NCBI RefSeq assembly: GCF_033242265.1
Contig: NZ_BTFW01000001.1
Coordinates: forward strand, 496,001 to 560,000
Reading direction: 5' to 3'
Source of the DNA: Novosphingobium sp. IK01
GTDB lineage: Bacteria > Pseudomonadota > Alphaproteobacteria > Sphingomonadales > Sphingomonadaceae
Length of the DNA: 64,000 bases
In this document: positions 27,575-36,253 of the stretch, in pieces
Position numbering within the stretch: the stretch's first letter is position 1
Layout: each line of letters opens with the position of its first letter
Made by a program: the position numbers and the translations under genes
Notes under the pieces: model-generated
What the model was told of the DNA's origin: nothing
Seen by the model: only the letters and a program-made list of their open reading frames with translations
Databases searched by the model: none

Positions 27575-28753
27575 ATGAGATGGACCATCGGTCGGACGCT
27601 GGCCGCGAGCATGCTCCCGTTCGTGGCCGCCGCCTGCTCGCAGCAGCCGCAGGCCCCGGCCCCCGCCACGCCTGAAGTCGGTGTCGTCACCCTTCAGGAG
27701 CAGGATGCCGGGATCGAGACCTTGCTTCCCGGTCGGGTCGTGGCGCTCGAAACCTCGGAAGTGCGCCCGCAGGTCAACGGCATCATCCGCCGTCGCCTGT
27801 TCGAGGAAGGCGCGCTGGTGAGCGCAGGGCAGGTCCTCTACGAGATCGAGGACGCGCCCTATCGCGCCGCACTGGCCAGCGCGCAGGGCAATCTGGCCAT
27901 GGCTTCGGCCTCGATCCGCTCGACCCGCCTTCAGGCCGACCGTTACGGGCGCCTGCTGGCGGTCAAGGGGGTCAGCCAGCAGGACTACGACAATGCCGAT
28001 GCCGCCGCGCGGCAGGCCGCCGCGACCGTGCAGGCCCGCCGCGCCGATGTCATGTCGGCCAATGTCAGCCTTGGTTTCACGCGCATCCGCGCGCCCATCA
28101 GCGGGCGCATCGGGCGTTCGCTGCTGACGGTCGGCGCGCTGGCCCAGACCGGCCAGGCCGATCCGCTCGCGACGATCAGCAAGATCAGCGAAGTCTATGT
28201 CGACGTGACAGAATCCGCAGACAAGCTGCTGAATCTCAAGGATGCGATCCGCGCTGGCGGGGTTTCGCGCGATGGGGCTTCGACCGTTGCGGTGCAACTG
28301 GTCCTGCCCAATGGCAAGACCTATCCGCTTCAGGGCAAGCTGGCCTTCACCGATACGACGGTGGACCCCAGTTCCGGCTCGGTAACCATCCGCGCGCGCT
28401 TCCCCAACCCTGACGGCACGCTGCTGCCGGGCATGTATGTGAGCGCCAAAATCGTTCAGGGCGTTCGCCACAACGCCATTCTGGTGCCCCAGCAGGGGGT
28501 CAGCCACGATGCCCATGGCGATGCGGTCGCGCTCGTTCTGGGCAGCGATGGCAAGGTCGCGGAGCGCAAGCTCGTGCTTGGCACGGCGCTGGGCGACAAG
28601 TGGATCGTGAATTCAGGGCTCAAGGCCGGTGATCGCGTGATCGTCGAAGGGCTGCAACAGGTGAAGCCGGGCGATGCTGCCAAGGCCGCTGCCCCCCAGC
28701 AGTCCATGGCCGCCCCCGGACAGGGCGCACGTCCCGAACTCGGGAAGGAATAA
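27575..28753 (+). CDS. RND efflux periplasmic adaptor (AcrA/MexA-type lipoprotein)
   Basis: A 392-residue membrane-fusion protein. A lipoprotein-like signal peptide ends in VAAAC (cysteine near residue 21). PEVGVVTLQEQ, the lipoyl half VRPQVNGIIRRRLFEEGALV, a coiled-coil hairpin and the closing lipoyl half FTRIRAPISGRIGRS follow, then barrel and membrane-proximal domains ending near GDRVIVEGLQQVKPG. It is the classic adaptor of HAE1-type RND pumps. ATG 27575 is preferred to 27569 because the GGAG spacing is better. Six bases separate it from the pump gene. Confidence 0.92.
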   Translation: MRWTIGRTLAASMLPFVAAACSQQPQAPAPATPEVGVVTLQEQDAGIETLLPGRVVALETSEVRPQVNGIIRRRLFEEGALVSAGQVLYEIEDAPYRAALASAQGNLAMASASIRSTRLQADRYGRLLAVKGVSQQDYDNADAAARQAAATVQARRADVMSANVSLGFTRIRAPISGRIGRSLLTVGALAQTGQADPLATISKISEVYVDVTESADKLLNLKDAIRAGGVSRDGASTVAVQLVLPNGKTYPLQGKLAFTDTTVDPSSGSVTIRARFPNPDGTLLPGMYVSAKIVQGVRHNAILVPQQGVSHDAHGDAVALVLGSDGKVAERKLVLGTALGDKWIVNSGLKAGDRVIVEGLQQVKPGDAAKAAAPQQSMAAPGQGARPELGKE

Positions 28754-28759
28754 GGCTGC

Positions 28760-31700
28760 ATGTCGCGCTTTTTCATCAACAGACCCATCTTTGCATGGGT
28801 CATCGCGATCATCCTGATGATGGCGGGGGGCCTGGCCCTGCGCTCGATCTCGATCGCCCAGTTCCCCTCGATCGCCCCCCCTGCGGTCCAGATCACGACT
28901 GTGCTGCCCGGCGCTGACGCGCGCACGCTCGAACAGACGACCGCGCAGGTCATCGAGCAGCAGATGAGCGGCCTCGATCACCTCGAATATTTCGCAACCA
29001 CCAGCGACAGCGCGGGCAACCTGTCGATCATCCTGACTTTCGCGCAAGGGACCAATCCCGACATCGCGCAAGTGCAGGTGCAGAACAAGCTTCAGCAGGC
29101 AACCCCGATGCTGCCGCAGGAAGTCCAGCGCCAGGGCCTGATCGTCACCAAGGCGGCCAAGAACTTCCTGATGTTCTTCACGCTCTACTCGGAAAACAAC
29201 AGCCACAACGACCGGGATCTGGGCGACATGATCGCCTCGAAGCTCAAGGACCCGATCAGCCGCGTGAACGGGGTGGGCGACACCCTGATGTTCGGCGCGC
29301 AATATGCGATGCGCATCTGGGTCGATCCGATCAGGCTGTCGAACCTGAACCTCACGATCCAGGACGTGGAAGCGGCCGTTCGCACCCAGAACGCGCAGAT
29401 CGTTTCGGGGCAGGTCGGTTCGCTTCCGGCGGCCAAGGGACAGGCGATCAACGCCATCGTCACCTCGCAGACGCGCCTGAGCACGCCCGAGCAGTTCCGG
29501 AACATCATCCTGCGCACCAACCAGGATGGCTCCAGCGTGCGCATCGGCGATGTCGCGCGGGTCGAACTGGGCGCGGAAAACTACAATTTCCGTGGCCGCT
29601 ACAACAACCACCCGGCGTCCGCCTTTGCCATCAAGCTCGCCTCGGGGGCCAATGCGCTCCAGACCGTGGCGGACGTGAAGACGGTGATCACCCAGATCGC
29701 GACCCAGTTCCCCTCGGACGTCAAGGTCGCCTATCCGCTCGACAACTCGGAATTCGTCAAGCTCTCGATCGAGGAAGTCGTCCACACCCTGTTCGAGGCC
29801 ATCGTGCTGGTCTTCTTCGTGATGTTCCTGTTCCTCCAGAACTGGCGCGCCACGCTGATCCCCACGATTGCCGTTCCGGTCGTTCTGCTGGGTGCCTTCG
29901 CGGTGCTCTATTACGCAGGGTTCACCCTCAACACGCTCACCCTGTTCGGCATGGTGCTGGCCATCGGCCTGCTGGTCGACGATGCCATCGTCGTGGTCGA
30001 GAACGTCGAACGCCTGATCCACGAGGATGGCCTGAGCCCCAAGGAAGCCGCGCTGCGCTCGATGGACGAGATTTCGGGCGCGCTGATCGGTATCGGCCTC
30101 GTGCTTACGGCGGTGTTCCTGCCCATGGCCTTCTTCGGCGGGTCGGCGGGCGTGATCTTCCGCCAGTTCTCGCTCACCATCGTCATCTCGATGATCCTCT
30201 CGGTGCTGGTCGCCCTGATCCTGACCCCGGCGCTGTGCGCCACGATCCTCAAGGCGGGCGACAACATGGGGCAGGAACATGCCCGTCCCGACGCCAAGGG
30301 CATCGTGGGCCTGTTCGACCGCTTCTTTGCCTGGTTCAACCGCACGTTCGACAAGGGCCGTGAACGCTACAAGGATGGCGTGCGCAAGGTCGACCGCAAC
30401 TGGAAGCGCTCGCTGGTCGTCTATGGCCTCGTCGTGGCCGGGTTGGCGATCGTGTTCGTCCGTCTGCCGGGCGGGTTCATGCCTTCGGAAGACCAGGGCT
30501 TCCTGTTCGCGCAGGTGACCTTGCCCAATGGCGCGACGCTCGAACAGACCGAAGACACGATGAACCGCGTCACCGACTACTTCAAGACGGTCGAGGGGAA
30601 CAACGTCGAGGGCGTCTACAACGCGGCAGGCTTCGGCTTCGTGGGGCAGGCGCAGAACGTGGGCCTTACTTTTGTGCGCCTCAAGGACTGGTCGGTCCGC
30701 AAGGGTGCGGCCAACAGTGCCAATGCCATCGCGATGCGGGCCTATGGCGCGCTCAGCAAGATCCGTGGCGGCCAGATCATCGCCTTTGGTCCGCCCGCCG
30801 TGTTCGAACTGGGCAATGCCGACGGTTTCGACTTCCAGCTCAAGGACACCGGCAACGTCGGCCACGACAAGCTGCTCGAAGCCCGCAACCAGTTGCTTGC
30901 CGCCGCCGCCAAGGACCCGCGCCTGGCCATGGTGCGTCCCAACGGGATCGAGGATCTCGCCCAGATCAAGCTCGACATCGACCAGAACAAGGCCGGTGCG
31001 CTCGGGCTCGACCTGTCCAACGTCAACGATACCCTCTCGACCGCGCTGGGTGGCAGCTACATCAACGACTTCATGGACCGTGGCCGCGTCAAGAAGGTCT
31101 ATGTCGAGGCCGACGAGAGTGCGCGCATGACCCCCGATGGCATGGGCACCCTCTATGTGCGGGCCAGCAACGGCACCATGGCGCCGTTCTCGGCCTTTTC
31201 GAACTGGCACTGGATCTTCGGGCCGAGCAAGCTTGAGCGCTACAACGGCCAGTCGTCGATGGAAATCATGGGCGCGCCCGCGCCGGGCCACAGCTCGGGC
31301 GAAGCGATGCAGGCCATGCAGGAACTGGCCAGCAAGCTGCCCGCCGGGATCGGCTATGAATGGACCGGGCTGAGCTACGAGCAGGAAAAGAGCTCGGGCC
31401 AGGCCGGGATGCTCTACGCGCTCTCGCTGCTGATCGTGTTCCTGTGCCTTGCCGCGCTCTATGAAAGCTGGTCGGTGCCGCTCGCGGTGCTGCTGGTGGT
31501 TCCGCTCGGCGTGTTCGGCGCGGTTCTCGCCTCGTGGCTGACCGGCCAGTCCAACGACATCTACCTTCAGGTCGGCCTGATCACGACAGTGGGTGTTTCG
31601 GCCAAGAACGCGATCCTGATCATCGAGTTCGCCGAGGAAATGATGCGCGAAGGGATGAGCGCGGGGGCGGCAGCCGTCGAGGCGGCCAGGCTGCGCCTGC

Positions 31701-31924
31701 GTCCGATCCTGATGACCAGCTTTGCCTTCACGCTCGGCGTGCTGCCGCTGGCGCTCTCGCATGGCGCGGGGTCTGGCGGCCAGAACGCCATCGGCTGGGC
31801 CGTGGTCGGGGGCATGCTCTCGGCGACCCTGCTGGCGATCTTCTTCGTTCCCACCTTCTTCCGTCTGGTCAAGCAGCTGTTCCGTCAGGACCAGCCCGAA
31901 GGCCATGTCGCTCAGGAATCCTGA
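28760..31924 (+). CDS. RND multidrug efflux pump, HAE1 family (AcrB/MexB-like)
   Basis: A 1054-residue inner-membrane proton antiporter. It begins MSRFFINRPIFAWVIAIIL, the family N-terminus. The proton-relay aspartates D407 and D408 are present in GLLVDDAIVVVENVER, and twelve membrane segments with two large periplasmic loops fit the length. GVSAKNAILIIEFAEE is the second-half relay region with the lysine. It should pump hydrophobic compounds from the periplasm or membrane through the channel encoded just downstream. A 1597-codon open frame on the opposite strand is a codon-bias shadow. Confidence 0.95.
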   Translation: MSRFFINRPIFAWVIAIILMMAGGLALRSISIAQFPSIAPPAVQITTVLPGADARTLEQTTAQVIEQQMSGLDHLEYFATTSDSAGNLSIILTFAQGTNPDIAQVQVQNKLQQATPMLPQEVQRQGLIVTKAAKNFLMFFTLYSENNSHNDRDLGDMIASKLKDPISRVNGVGDTLMFGAQYAMRIWVDPIRLSNLNLTIQDVEAAVRTQNAQIVSGQVGSLPAAKGQAINAIVTSQTRLSTPEQFRNIILRTNQDGSSVRIGDVARVELGAENYNFRGRYNNHPASAFAIKLASGANALQTVADVKTVITQIATQFPSDVKVAYPLDNSEFVKLSIEEVVHTLFEAIVLVFFVMFLFLQNWRATLIPTIAVPVVLLGAFAVLYYAGFTLNTLTLFGMVLAIGLLVDDAIVVVENVERLIHEDGLSPKEAALRSMDEISGALIGIGLVLTAVFLPMAFFGGSAGVIFRQFSLTIVISMILSVLVALILTPALCATILKAGDNMGQEHARPDAKGIVGLFDRFFAWFNRTFDKGRERYKDGVRKVDRNWKRSLVVYGLVVAGLAIVFVRLPGGFMPSEDQGFLFAQVTLPNGATLEQTEDTMNRVTDYFKTVEGNNVEGVYNAAGFGFVGQAQNVGLTFVRLKDWSVRKGAANSANAIAMRAYGALSKIRGGQIIAFGPPAVFELGNADGFDFQLKDTGNVGHDKLLEARNQLLAAAAKDPRLAMVRPNGIEDLAQIKLDIDQNKAGALGLDLSNVNDTLSTALGGSYINDFMDRGRVKKVYVEADESARMTPDGMGTLYVRASNGTMAPFSAFSNWHWIFGPSKLERYNGQSSMEIMGAPAPGHSSGEAMQAMQELASKLPAGIGYEWTGLSYEQEKSSGQAGMLYALSLLIVFLCLAALYESWSVPLAVLLVVPLGVFGAVLASWLTGQSNDIYLQVGLITTVGVSAKNAILIIEFAEEMMREGMSAGAAAVEAARLRLRPILMTSFAFTLGVLPLALSHGAGSGGQNAIGWAVVGGMLSATLLAIFFVPTFFRLVKQLFRQDQPEGHVAQES

Positions 31925-31927
31925 TCC

Positions 31928-33373
31928 ATGATCAAGCACAGCAAGACGCTGGCTTTGCTTGCCCCCGGCCTGTTGCTGGCCGGGTGCAACATGGCACCGC
32001 ACTACGTTCGCCCCGACCTGCCGGTGGCGCCTTCGGTCTCGTCCGGCATCGGGCAGGGGGCGGATACACAGGCCCAGGCTTCGGACGCCGCGCCGATGGC
32101 CTGGAAGGACTATTTCACCGATGCGCGCCTGCGCGCGGTGATCGGCCTTTCGCTCGAAAACAACCGCGACTTGCGCGTTGCGGTGGCCCATATCGCCCAG
32201 GCGCGGGCCCGCTACAAAGTGCAGGGTGCCGACCTGTTCCCGACCATTTCGGCCGGGGCCAGCGGCGACATCGCCCAGGTTCCCAGCGGGTTGAGCGGCC
32301 TGACCGGGGGCAGCGGAGGCTCTGCGGGCGGTCCGGCCAACAGCACCCGCTACAACCTCTATCGCGGGCAACTGGGGGTCTCGGCCTGGGAGATCGACCT
32401 GTTTGGCCGCGTGCGCAACCTGACCCAGGCGGCGCAGGAGGAATACTTCGCGAGCATCGACAACCGGGCGGCGGCACAAGTCTCGCTGGTGTCCGAAGTG
32501 GCCAATGCCTGGCTTCAGCTTGCGGCGGACCGCGAGCAACTGGCCATCGCCCGCGATACCCACGCGGCCTTCGCCCAGACGCTGGAGATCACGCAGGACC
32601 GCGCGAAGATGGGCGTGGCCTCGGACCTCGACCTGCAACAGGCCCGGACCAGCTTCGAGCAGGCGCGCGCCGATATCGCGCGGCTGACCACGACCGTGGC
32701 GCAGGACCGCAACGCGCTCGACCTGCTGGTCGGCACGCCCGTTGGCGACGCGATGCTGCCCGAGGGGCTGGACACGACCGAAGCAACCATCGGGCAATTG
32801 CCCGGCGGGCTGGCATCGAGCGTGCTGCTCAAGCGGCCCGACGTGTCCTCGGCCGAGCATGACCTGCGGTCGGCCAATGCCAATATCGGCGCGGCGCGGG
32901 CGGCCTTCTTCCCGCAGATCTCGCTGACCGCGGCGGTCGGCACGATGAGCATGGGCTTTGCCAACCTGTTCCGCGATGGCAGCCTGAACTGGTCGGCATC
33001 GCCTTCGGCCACGTTGCCGATCTTTGACATGGGCAAGAACATCAACAATTTGCGCTATGCCAAGGCCACGCGTGACGCGATGGTGGCGACGTATGAAAAG
33101 GCGATCCAGACCGCGTTTCGCGAGACCGCCGACGCGCTGGCCCGTCGCGAGACGATCGGCACCCAGCTCGATGCCCAGCAGAAGCGCGAAGGGGCCGCCC
33201 ACAGCGCCCTGACGATTGCCCAGGCCCGCTACAAGGAAGGCGTCGATCCGTTCCTGACCACGCTGGACAGCGAGCGGACCTACTATGCGGCCCGGCAGGA
33301 TCTGGTCTCGGTACGGCTGGAGCGGCAGACCAACGCGGTCGAACTGTTCCGCGCGCTCGGTGGCGGCGTCTGA
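31928..33373 (+). CDS. Outer-membrane efflux lipoprotein of the RND pump (OprM-like)
   Basis: A 481-residue NodT-family channel. A lipoprotein signal ends LLLAGC (cysteine near residue 20), followed by NMAPHYVRPDLPVAP. The two OEP repeats are visible with LSLENNRDLRVAVAHIAQAR and LKRPDVSSAEHDLRSANANIGAARAAFFP split across the middle, and LDSERTYYAARQDLV near the end. Three bases separate it from the pump gene, so the three genes form one tripartite operon. A strong terminator follows at 33589. Confidence 0.94.
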   Translation: MIKHSKTLALLAPGLLLAGCNMAPHYVRPDLPVAPSVSSGIGQGADTQAQASDAAPMAWKDYFTDARLRAVIGLSLENNRDLRVAVAHIAQARARYKVQGADLFPTISAGASGDIAQVPSGLSGLTGGSGGSAGGPANSTRYNLYRGQLGVSAWEIDLFGRVRNLTQAAQEEYFASIDNRAAAQVSLVSEVANAWLQLAADREQLAIARDTHAAFAQTLEITQDRAKMGVASDLDLQQARTSFEQARADIARLTTTVAQDRNALDLLVGTPVGDAMLPEGLDTTEATIGQLPGGLASSVLLKRPDVSSAEHDLRSANANIGAARAAFFPQISLTAAVGTMSMGFANLFRDGSLNWSASPSATLPIFDMGKNINNLRYAKATRDAMVATYEKAIQTAFRETADALARRETIGTQLDAQQKREGAAHSALTIAQARYKEGVDPFLTTLDSERTYYAARQDLVSVRLERQTNAVELFRALGGGV

Positions 33374-33392
33374 CCCTGATGCCGCCCGCCTG

Positions 33393-33558
33393 AGAGCCCG
33401 ACCCAAAAGTCGGTCGGCGGAGGTTTGGCGAGGGATTTTGGGTCACCACAAGGAGGCTGAGAGCCGAGCGATGCTGGAAGCATCGTGGCGAACAGCCGAC
33501 GCCGTGGTGGCGCAAAAGACCCGCCAAACCGACCCGAAGGACTTTTGGGTCGGGCTCT
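33393..33558. repeat. 166-bp imperfect palindromic repeat element
   Basis: The 19-base arm AGAGCCCGACCCAAAAGTC (33393-33411) is matched exactly, in inverted form, at 33540-33558. Inside, shorter matched blocks continue inward (GGTTTGGCG, CACCAC) and the exact centre is a perfect CGATGCT-GGA-AGCATCG hairpin at 33469-33485. The whole unit is therefore one long, imperfect hairpin. It carries no gene. It may be a non-autonomous, MITE-like or sphingomonad-type intergenic repeat; I saw no second copy in the window. Confidence 0.75.
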
Positions 33559-33588
33559 GAAAGGCCGGGGCGATGGTTCGTGCCTGCG

Positions 33589-33640
33589 CTGAAGCGGTTG
33601 ATCCGGTTGTATCGGGTCAACCGCTTCAGGTTTTTGTTTT
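33589..33640 (+). terminator. Rho-independent terminator of the RND operon
   Basis: A stem of about 17 bp, CTGAAGCGGTTGATCCG paired with CGGGTCAACCGCTTCAG (one G-U pair), has a 7-base loop and is followed by GTTTTTGTTTT. The plus strand has the U tract, so it ends transcription from the efflux operon before the MFS gene. Confidence 0.85.
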
Positions 33641-33726
33641 AGCGTGTTTTCTGCAGCGCCTAGTGGTTCCACCCGGTTTGAGAACGCGCTAGGGGGCTGC
33701 AACCCAAGCTTGAGACTGGATTGGCC

Positions 33727-34944
33727 ATGCAAGTGAACGACGAAGGAAAGCCTTCGGTCGGATGGAAAGTGCTGGGCGTGCTCAGCATGCTGATGGGCTT
33801 TGCGTCGATTTCGACCGATGTCTATCTTCCTGCCATGCCCGCCATGGCGCGCTCGCTGGGGGCCAGCAATGGCATGATCGAGTATTCGATCACCGGCTAT
33901 CTCGTCGGGTTCGCTTTCGGGCAATTGCTGTGGGGCCCGATCAGCGACCGCCACGGGCGCCGGGCTCCGATTGCCATCGGTATCGTCCTGTTCCTGTTTG
34001 GCTCTGCCGGCTGCGCGCTGGCGGGCAGCGCCCAGGCGATTGTCGCATGGCGGCTGTTGCAGGCGCTCGGTGCGGCAGCCGGGGTGGTGATTGCGCGGGC
34101 CATGGTGCGCGATCTTTTCGTCGGGCCTCAGGCGGCGCGGGTGCTCTCGACGCTGATGGTGGTCATGGCCGTGGCCCCGCTGGTCGGCCCGATCGTGGGC
34201 GGACAGGTGGCGGCCATGGCGGGCTGGCGGGCGATCTTCTGGTTGCAGGTGGGCATTGGCCTGTTCAACCTGGCCACGCTCTATACCCTGCCCGAGACTT
34301 TGCCCGTCGCGCAGCGCCATGATGGCCGCTTGCTCGATGTGCTGGGCCATTATGCGCGTCTGGTGCGCGAGCCGCGGCTGATGGCCTATGCGGCGGGGGG
34401 CGGCTTCTTCTACGTCGGCATGTTCGCCTATGTCGCCGGAACGCCCTTTGCCTATATCACCTATCATCACGTTCCGCCCCAGCTCTACGGGTTGCTGTTC
34501 GGTGTCGGGATCGTCGGGATCATGGGCTCGAACGCGATCAACGCCCGTCTGGTTGCGCGCCATGACAGCGATACGCTCCTGCTCTGGGGCACGACGCTGG
34601 CTGCCGTTGCGGGCGTGGGATCGGCGGTGGCGGCCTATTGGGATGTGGGCGGCCTGTGGGGGCTGTTCTTCACGCTGTTCCTGTTCGTGGCCAGCACGGG
34701 CTTCATCGTCGCCAATTCGATTGCCGGGGCGCTGAGCGACTACCCCGGACAGGCCGGCGCCGTCTCCGCGCTGGTGGGCGCGTTCCAGTATGGCAGCGGG
34801 GTGTTCGGTTCGGGGCTCGTGGGCCTTTTTGCCGATGGCACGCCCCGGCCACTGGGCTTCATCATGGCGCTGGCCGGGGTAGGGGCCTGTGTGGGGGCGG
34901 CCATGCTGACACGGGTGCCGCGCGCGGTGCGCCTGGCGGCGTGA
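33727..34944 (+). CDS. MFS exporter, Bcr/CflA family
   Basis: A 405-residue major facilitator with about twelve helices. FASISTDVYLPAMPAMA is the typical Bcr/CflA opening; GPISDRHGRRAPI is the conserved loop 2-3 motif (G-x3-D-R-x-G-R-R), and LLQALGAAAGVVIARAMVRD follows in helix 4-5. Members export bicyclomycin, chloramphenicol, sulfonamides or dipeptides; the substrate is unknown here. A TTG six bases upstream is a possible start but ATG 33727 is preferred. The gene converges with tenA, 23 bases apart. Confidence 0.9.
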   Translation: MQVNDEGKPSVGWKVLGVLSMLMGFASISTDVYLPAMPAMARSLGASNGMIEYSITGYLVGFAFGQLLWGPISDRHGRRAPIAIGIVLFLFGSAGCALAGSAQAIVAWRLLQALGAAAGVVIARAMVRDLFVGPQAARVLSTLMVVMAVAPLVGPIVGGQVAAMAGWRAIFWLQVGIGLFNLATLYTLPETLPVAQRHDGRLLDVLGHYARLVREPRLMAYAAGGGFFYVGMFAYVAGTPFAYITYHHVPPQLYGLLFGVGIVGIMGSNAINARLVARHDSDTLLLWGTTLAAVAGVGSAVAAYWDVGGLWGLFFTLFLFVASTGFIVANSIAGALSDYPGQAGAVSALVGAFQYGSGVFGSGLVGLFADGTPRPLGFIMALAGVGACVGAAMLTRVPRAVRLAA

Positions 34945-34967
34945 GCAGATAACCGCCCCGAACGGGA

Positions 34968-35633
34968 TCAGATCGGCCAGCTCTCGCGGCGCCAGGCTGA
35001 ATCCCAGAACATCCATTCGAACCGGGTGGCCTGTTTGAACGCGCGGGCCATCGCGGTGCGGGTTGCCGGAGAGGCTTCCTGCGCCGCCGCATCGACCAGC
35101 GCGCAGACCCTCTTGGTCGCCTCGCCGAACGCGGGATCGGCATAGTTGTCGATCCATGCGGCATAAGGGTTGGGCGTGGTCGCGCGCGGCTTGATCGCGC
35201 AGCCCACCTCCCAATAGACCCAGAAGCACGGCAGGATGCCCGCGATCAGTTCTTCATAGCTGCGCGTGGCCGCCAGCGAGGCGATATAGCTGGTATAGCC
35301 GAGGCAGGCCGGGGTCGGCTCGGTGGCTTCGGCCATTTCCGGGCTGACGCCGAACTGGTTGAAGAAGGCCTGATGGAGCGCCTGTTCGACCACCACGGCG
35401 ACTTTCGCGCCATCGGAAAATTCGAGCCGCGCCGCCGCATCGGGCGCGCGTGCTGCCGCCAGCGCCAGAGAACGGCCATATTCGGCCAGATAGAGGCTGT
35501 CCTGCACGATATAGTGCCGGAACGTCTCGCCCGGCAGGGTCCCGTCGGCCAGCCCGGTGAGGAACGGATGGGCGAGGATCGCCTCGCGCAAGGGGGCCAC
35601 TTCAGCCCAGATCGTGTCGCAAAATCCCATCAT
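34968..35633 (-). CDS. tenA: TenA family aminopyrimidine aminohydrolase (thiaminase II)
   Basis: A 221-residue TenA protein. YIVQDSLYLAEYGR has the active-site aspartate (D45), and GILPCFWVYWEVG the catalytic cysteine C136; FEWMFWDSAW near the end carries the conserved glutamate. TenA releases hydroxymethylpyrimidine from thiamine breakdown products. It is the last gene of the TPP-riboswitch operon and overlaps the PnuT stop by 4 bases (two ATGs at 35633 and 35630). This puts it in thiamine salvage rather than degradation. Confidence 0.93.
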   Translation of the reverse strand: MMGFCDTIWAEVAPLREAILAHPFLTGLADGTLPGETFRHYIVQDSLYLAEYGRSLALAAARAPDAAARLEFSDGAKVAVVVEQALHQAFFNQFGVSPEMAEATEPTPACLGYTSYIASLAATRSYEELIAGILPCFWVYWEVGCAIKPRATTPNPYAAWIDNYADPAFGEATKRVCALVDAAAQEASPATRTAMARAFKQATRFEWMFWDSAWRRESWPI

Positions 35634-36253
35634 GCATTCCCTTGCTGATCGTGATGCATATGTGTTGAACGGGCATGGTCTGCGCGCCAGCGGCGGTATC
35701 CGATCGCTGCCAGCACGACCATTGCCGCATAGAGCCCGGCTGTCGGCCACAAGGCCTTGTAAACGAACATGCCGACGTAGATCACGTCGACTGCGATCCA
35801 CAGCAGCCAGTTCGCGGCCTGTCGGCGCGCGGTCCAGACCTGGGCGACGAGGCTGAAACTGCTGAGCATGGCATCCATCCATGGCAGCGCCGCGTCAGTA
35901 TAATGGCTGGTGAACCAGCCGATGACGAGCCCGCCCAGCGCGCCCGCCACCAGCCAGCCCAGCGCATGGGCGAGGGGCAGCGGGCGGACTTCGACTGTCT
36001 TGCTCTCGCCCACGCCACTGCGGGTTTTGCCTGTCTGCGTCTTGCTCCGCGCCCAGGCCACCCAGCCATAGAGGATGCTGGCCCCGAACAGGACTTGCAG
36101 CACCATGTCGGCATAGAGCCGCGCGTCGAGGAACAGCTTGAAGTAGAGGATGCAGCCCAGCAGGTTTGCCGGCCAGCACAGCATCCGCCGCTGCGCCGTC
36201 AGCCAGACCCCCAGAATGCTGACGAGGACGGCGATGATTTCGAGAACCGGCAT
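35630..36253 (-). CDS. pnuT: PnuC-family permease, probable thiamine transporter PnuT
   Basis: A 207-residue membrane protein with seven or so helices. LEIIAVLVSILGVWLTAQR and WPANLLGCILYFKLFLDARLYADMVLQV are PnuC-family segments, and ALPWMDAMLSSFSLVAQVW and NWLLWIAVDVIYVGMFVYK close the fold. PnuC proteins move vitamins by facilitated diffusion; the members under TPP riboswitches next to a thiamine kinase are PnuT. It sits between the kinase (1-base overlap) and tenA. The start at 36253 gives the family N-terminus. Confidence 0.9.
   Translation of the reverse strand: MPVLEIIAVLVSILGVWLTAQRRMLCWPANLLGCILYFKLFLDARLYADMVLQVLFGASILYGWVAWARSKTQTGKTRSGVGESKTVEVRPLPLAHALGWLVAGALGGLVIGWFTSHYTDAALPWMDAMLSSFSLVAQVWTARRQAANWLLWIAVDVIYVGMFVYKALWPTAGLYAAMVVLAAIGYRRWRADHARSTHMHHDQQGNA

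Noticed and set aside
28613..33406. A 1597-codon open frame antisense to the RND operon
   Set aside because: It covers the adaptor, pump and channel genes exactly opposite; its composition (H, R, G, D, Q rich) is that of a reverse-strand shadow in GC-rich DNA with strong codon bias, and no domain is visible.
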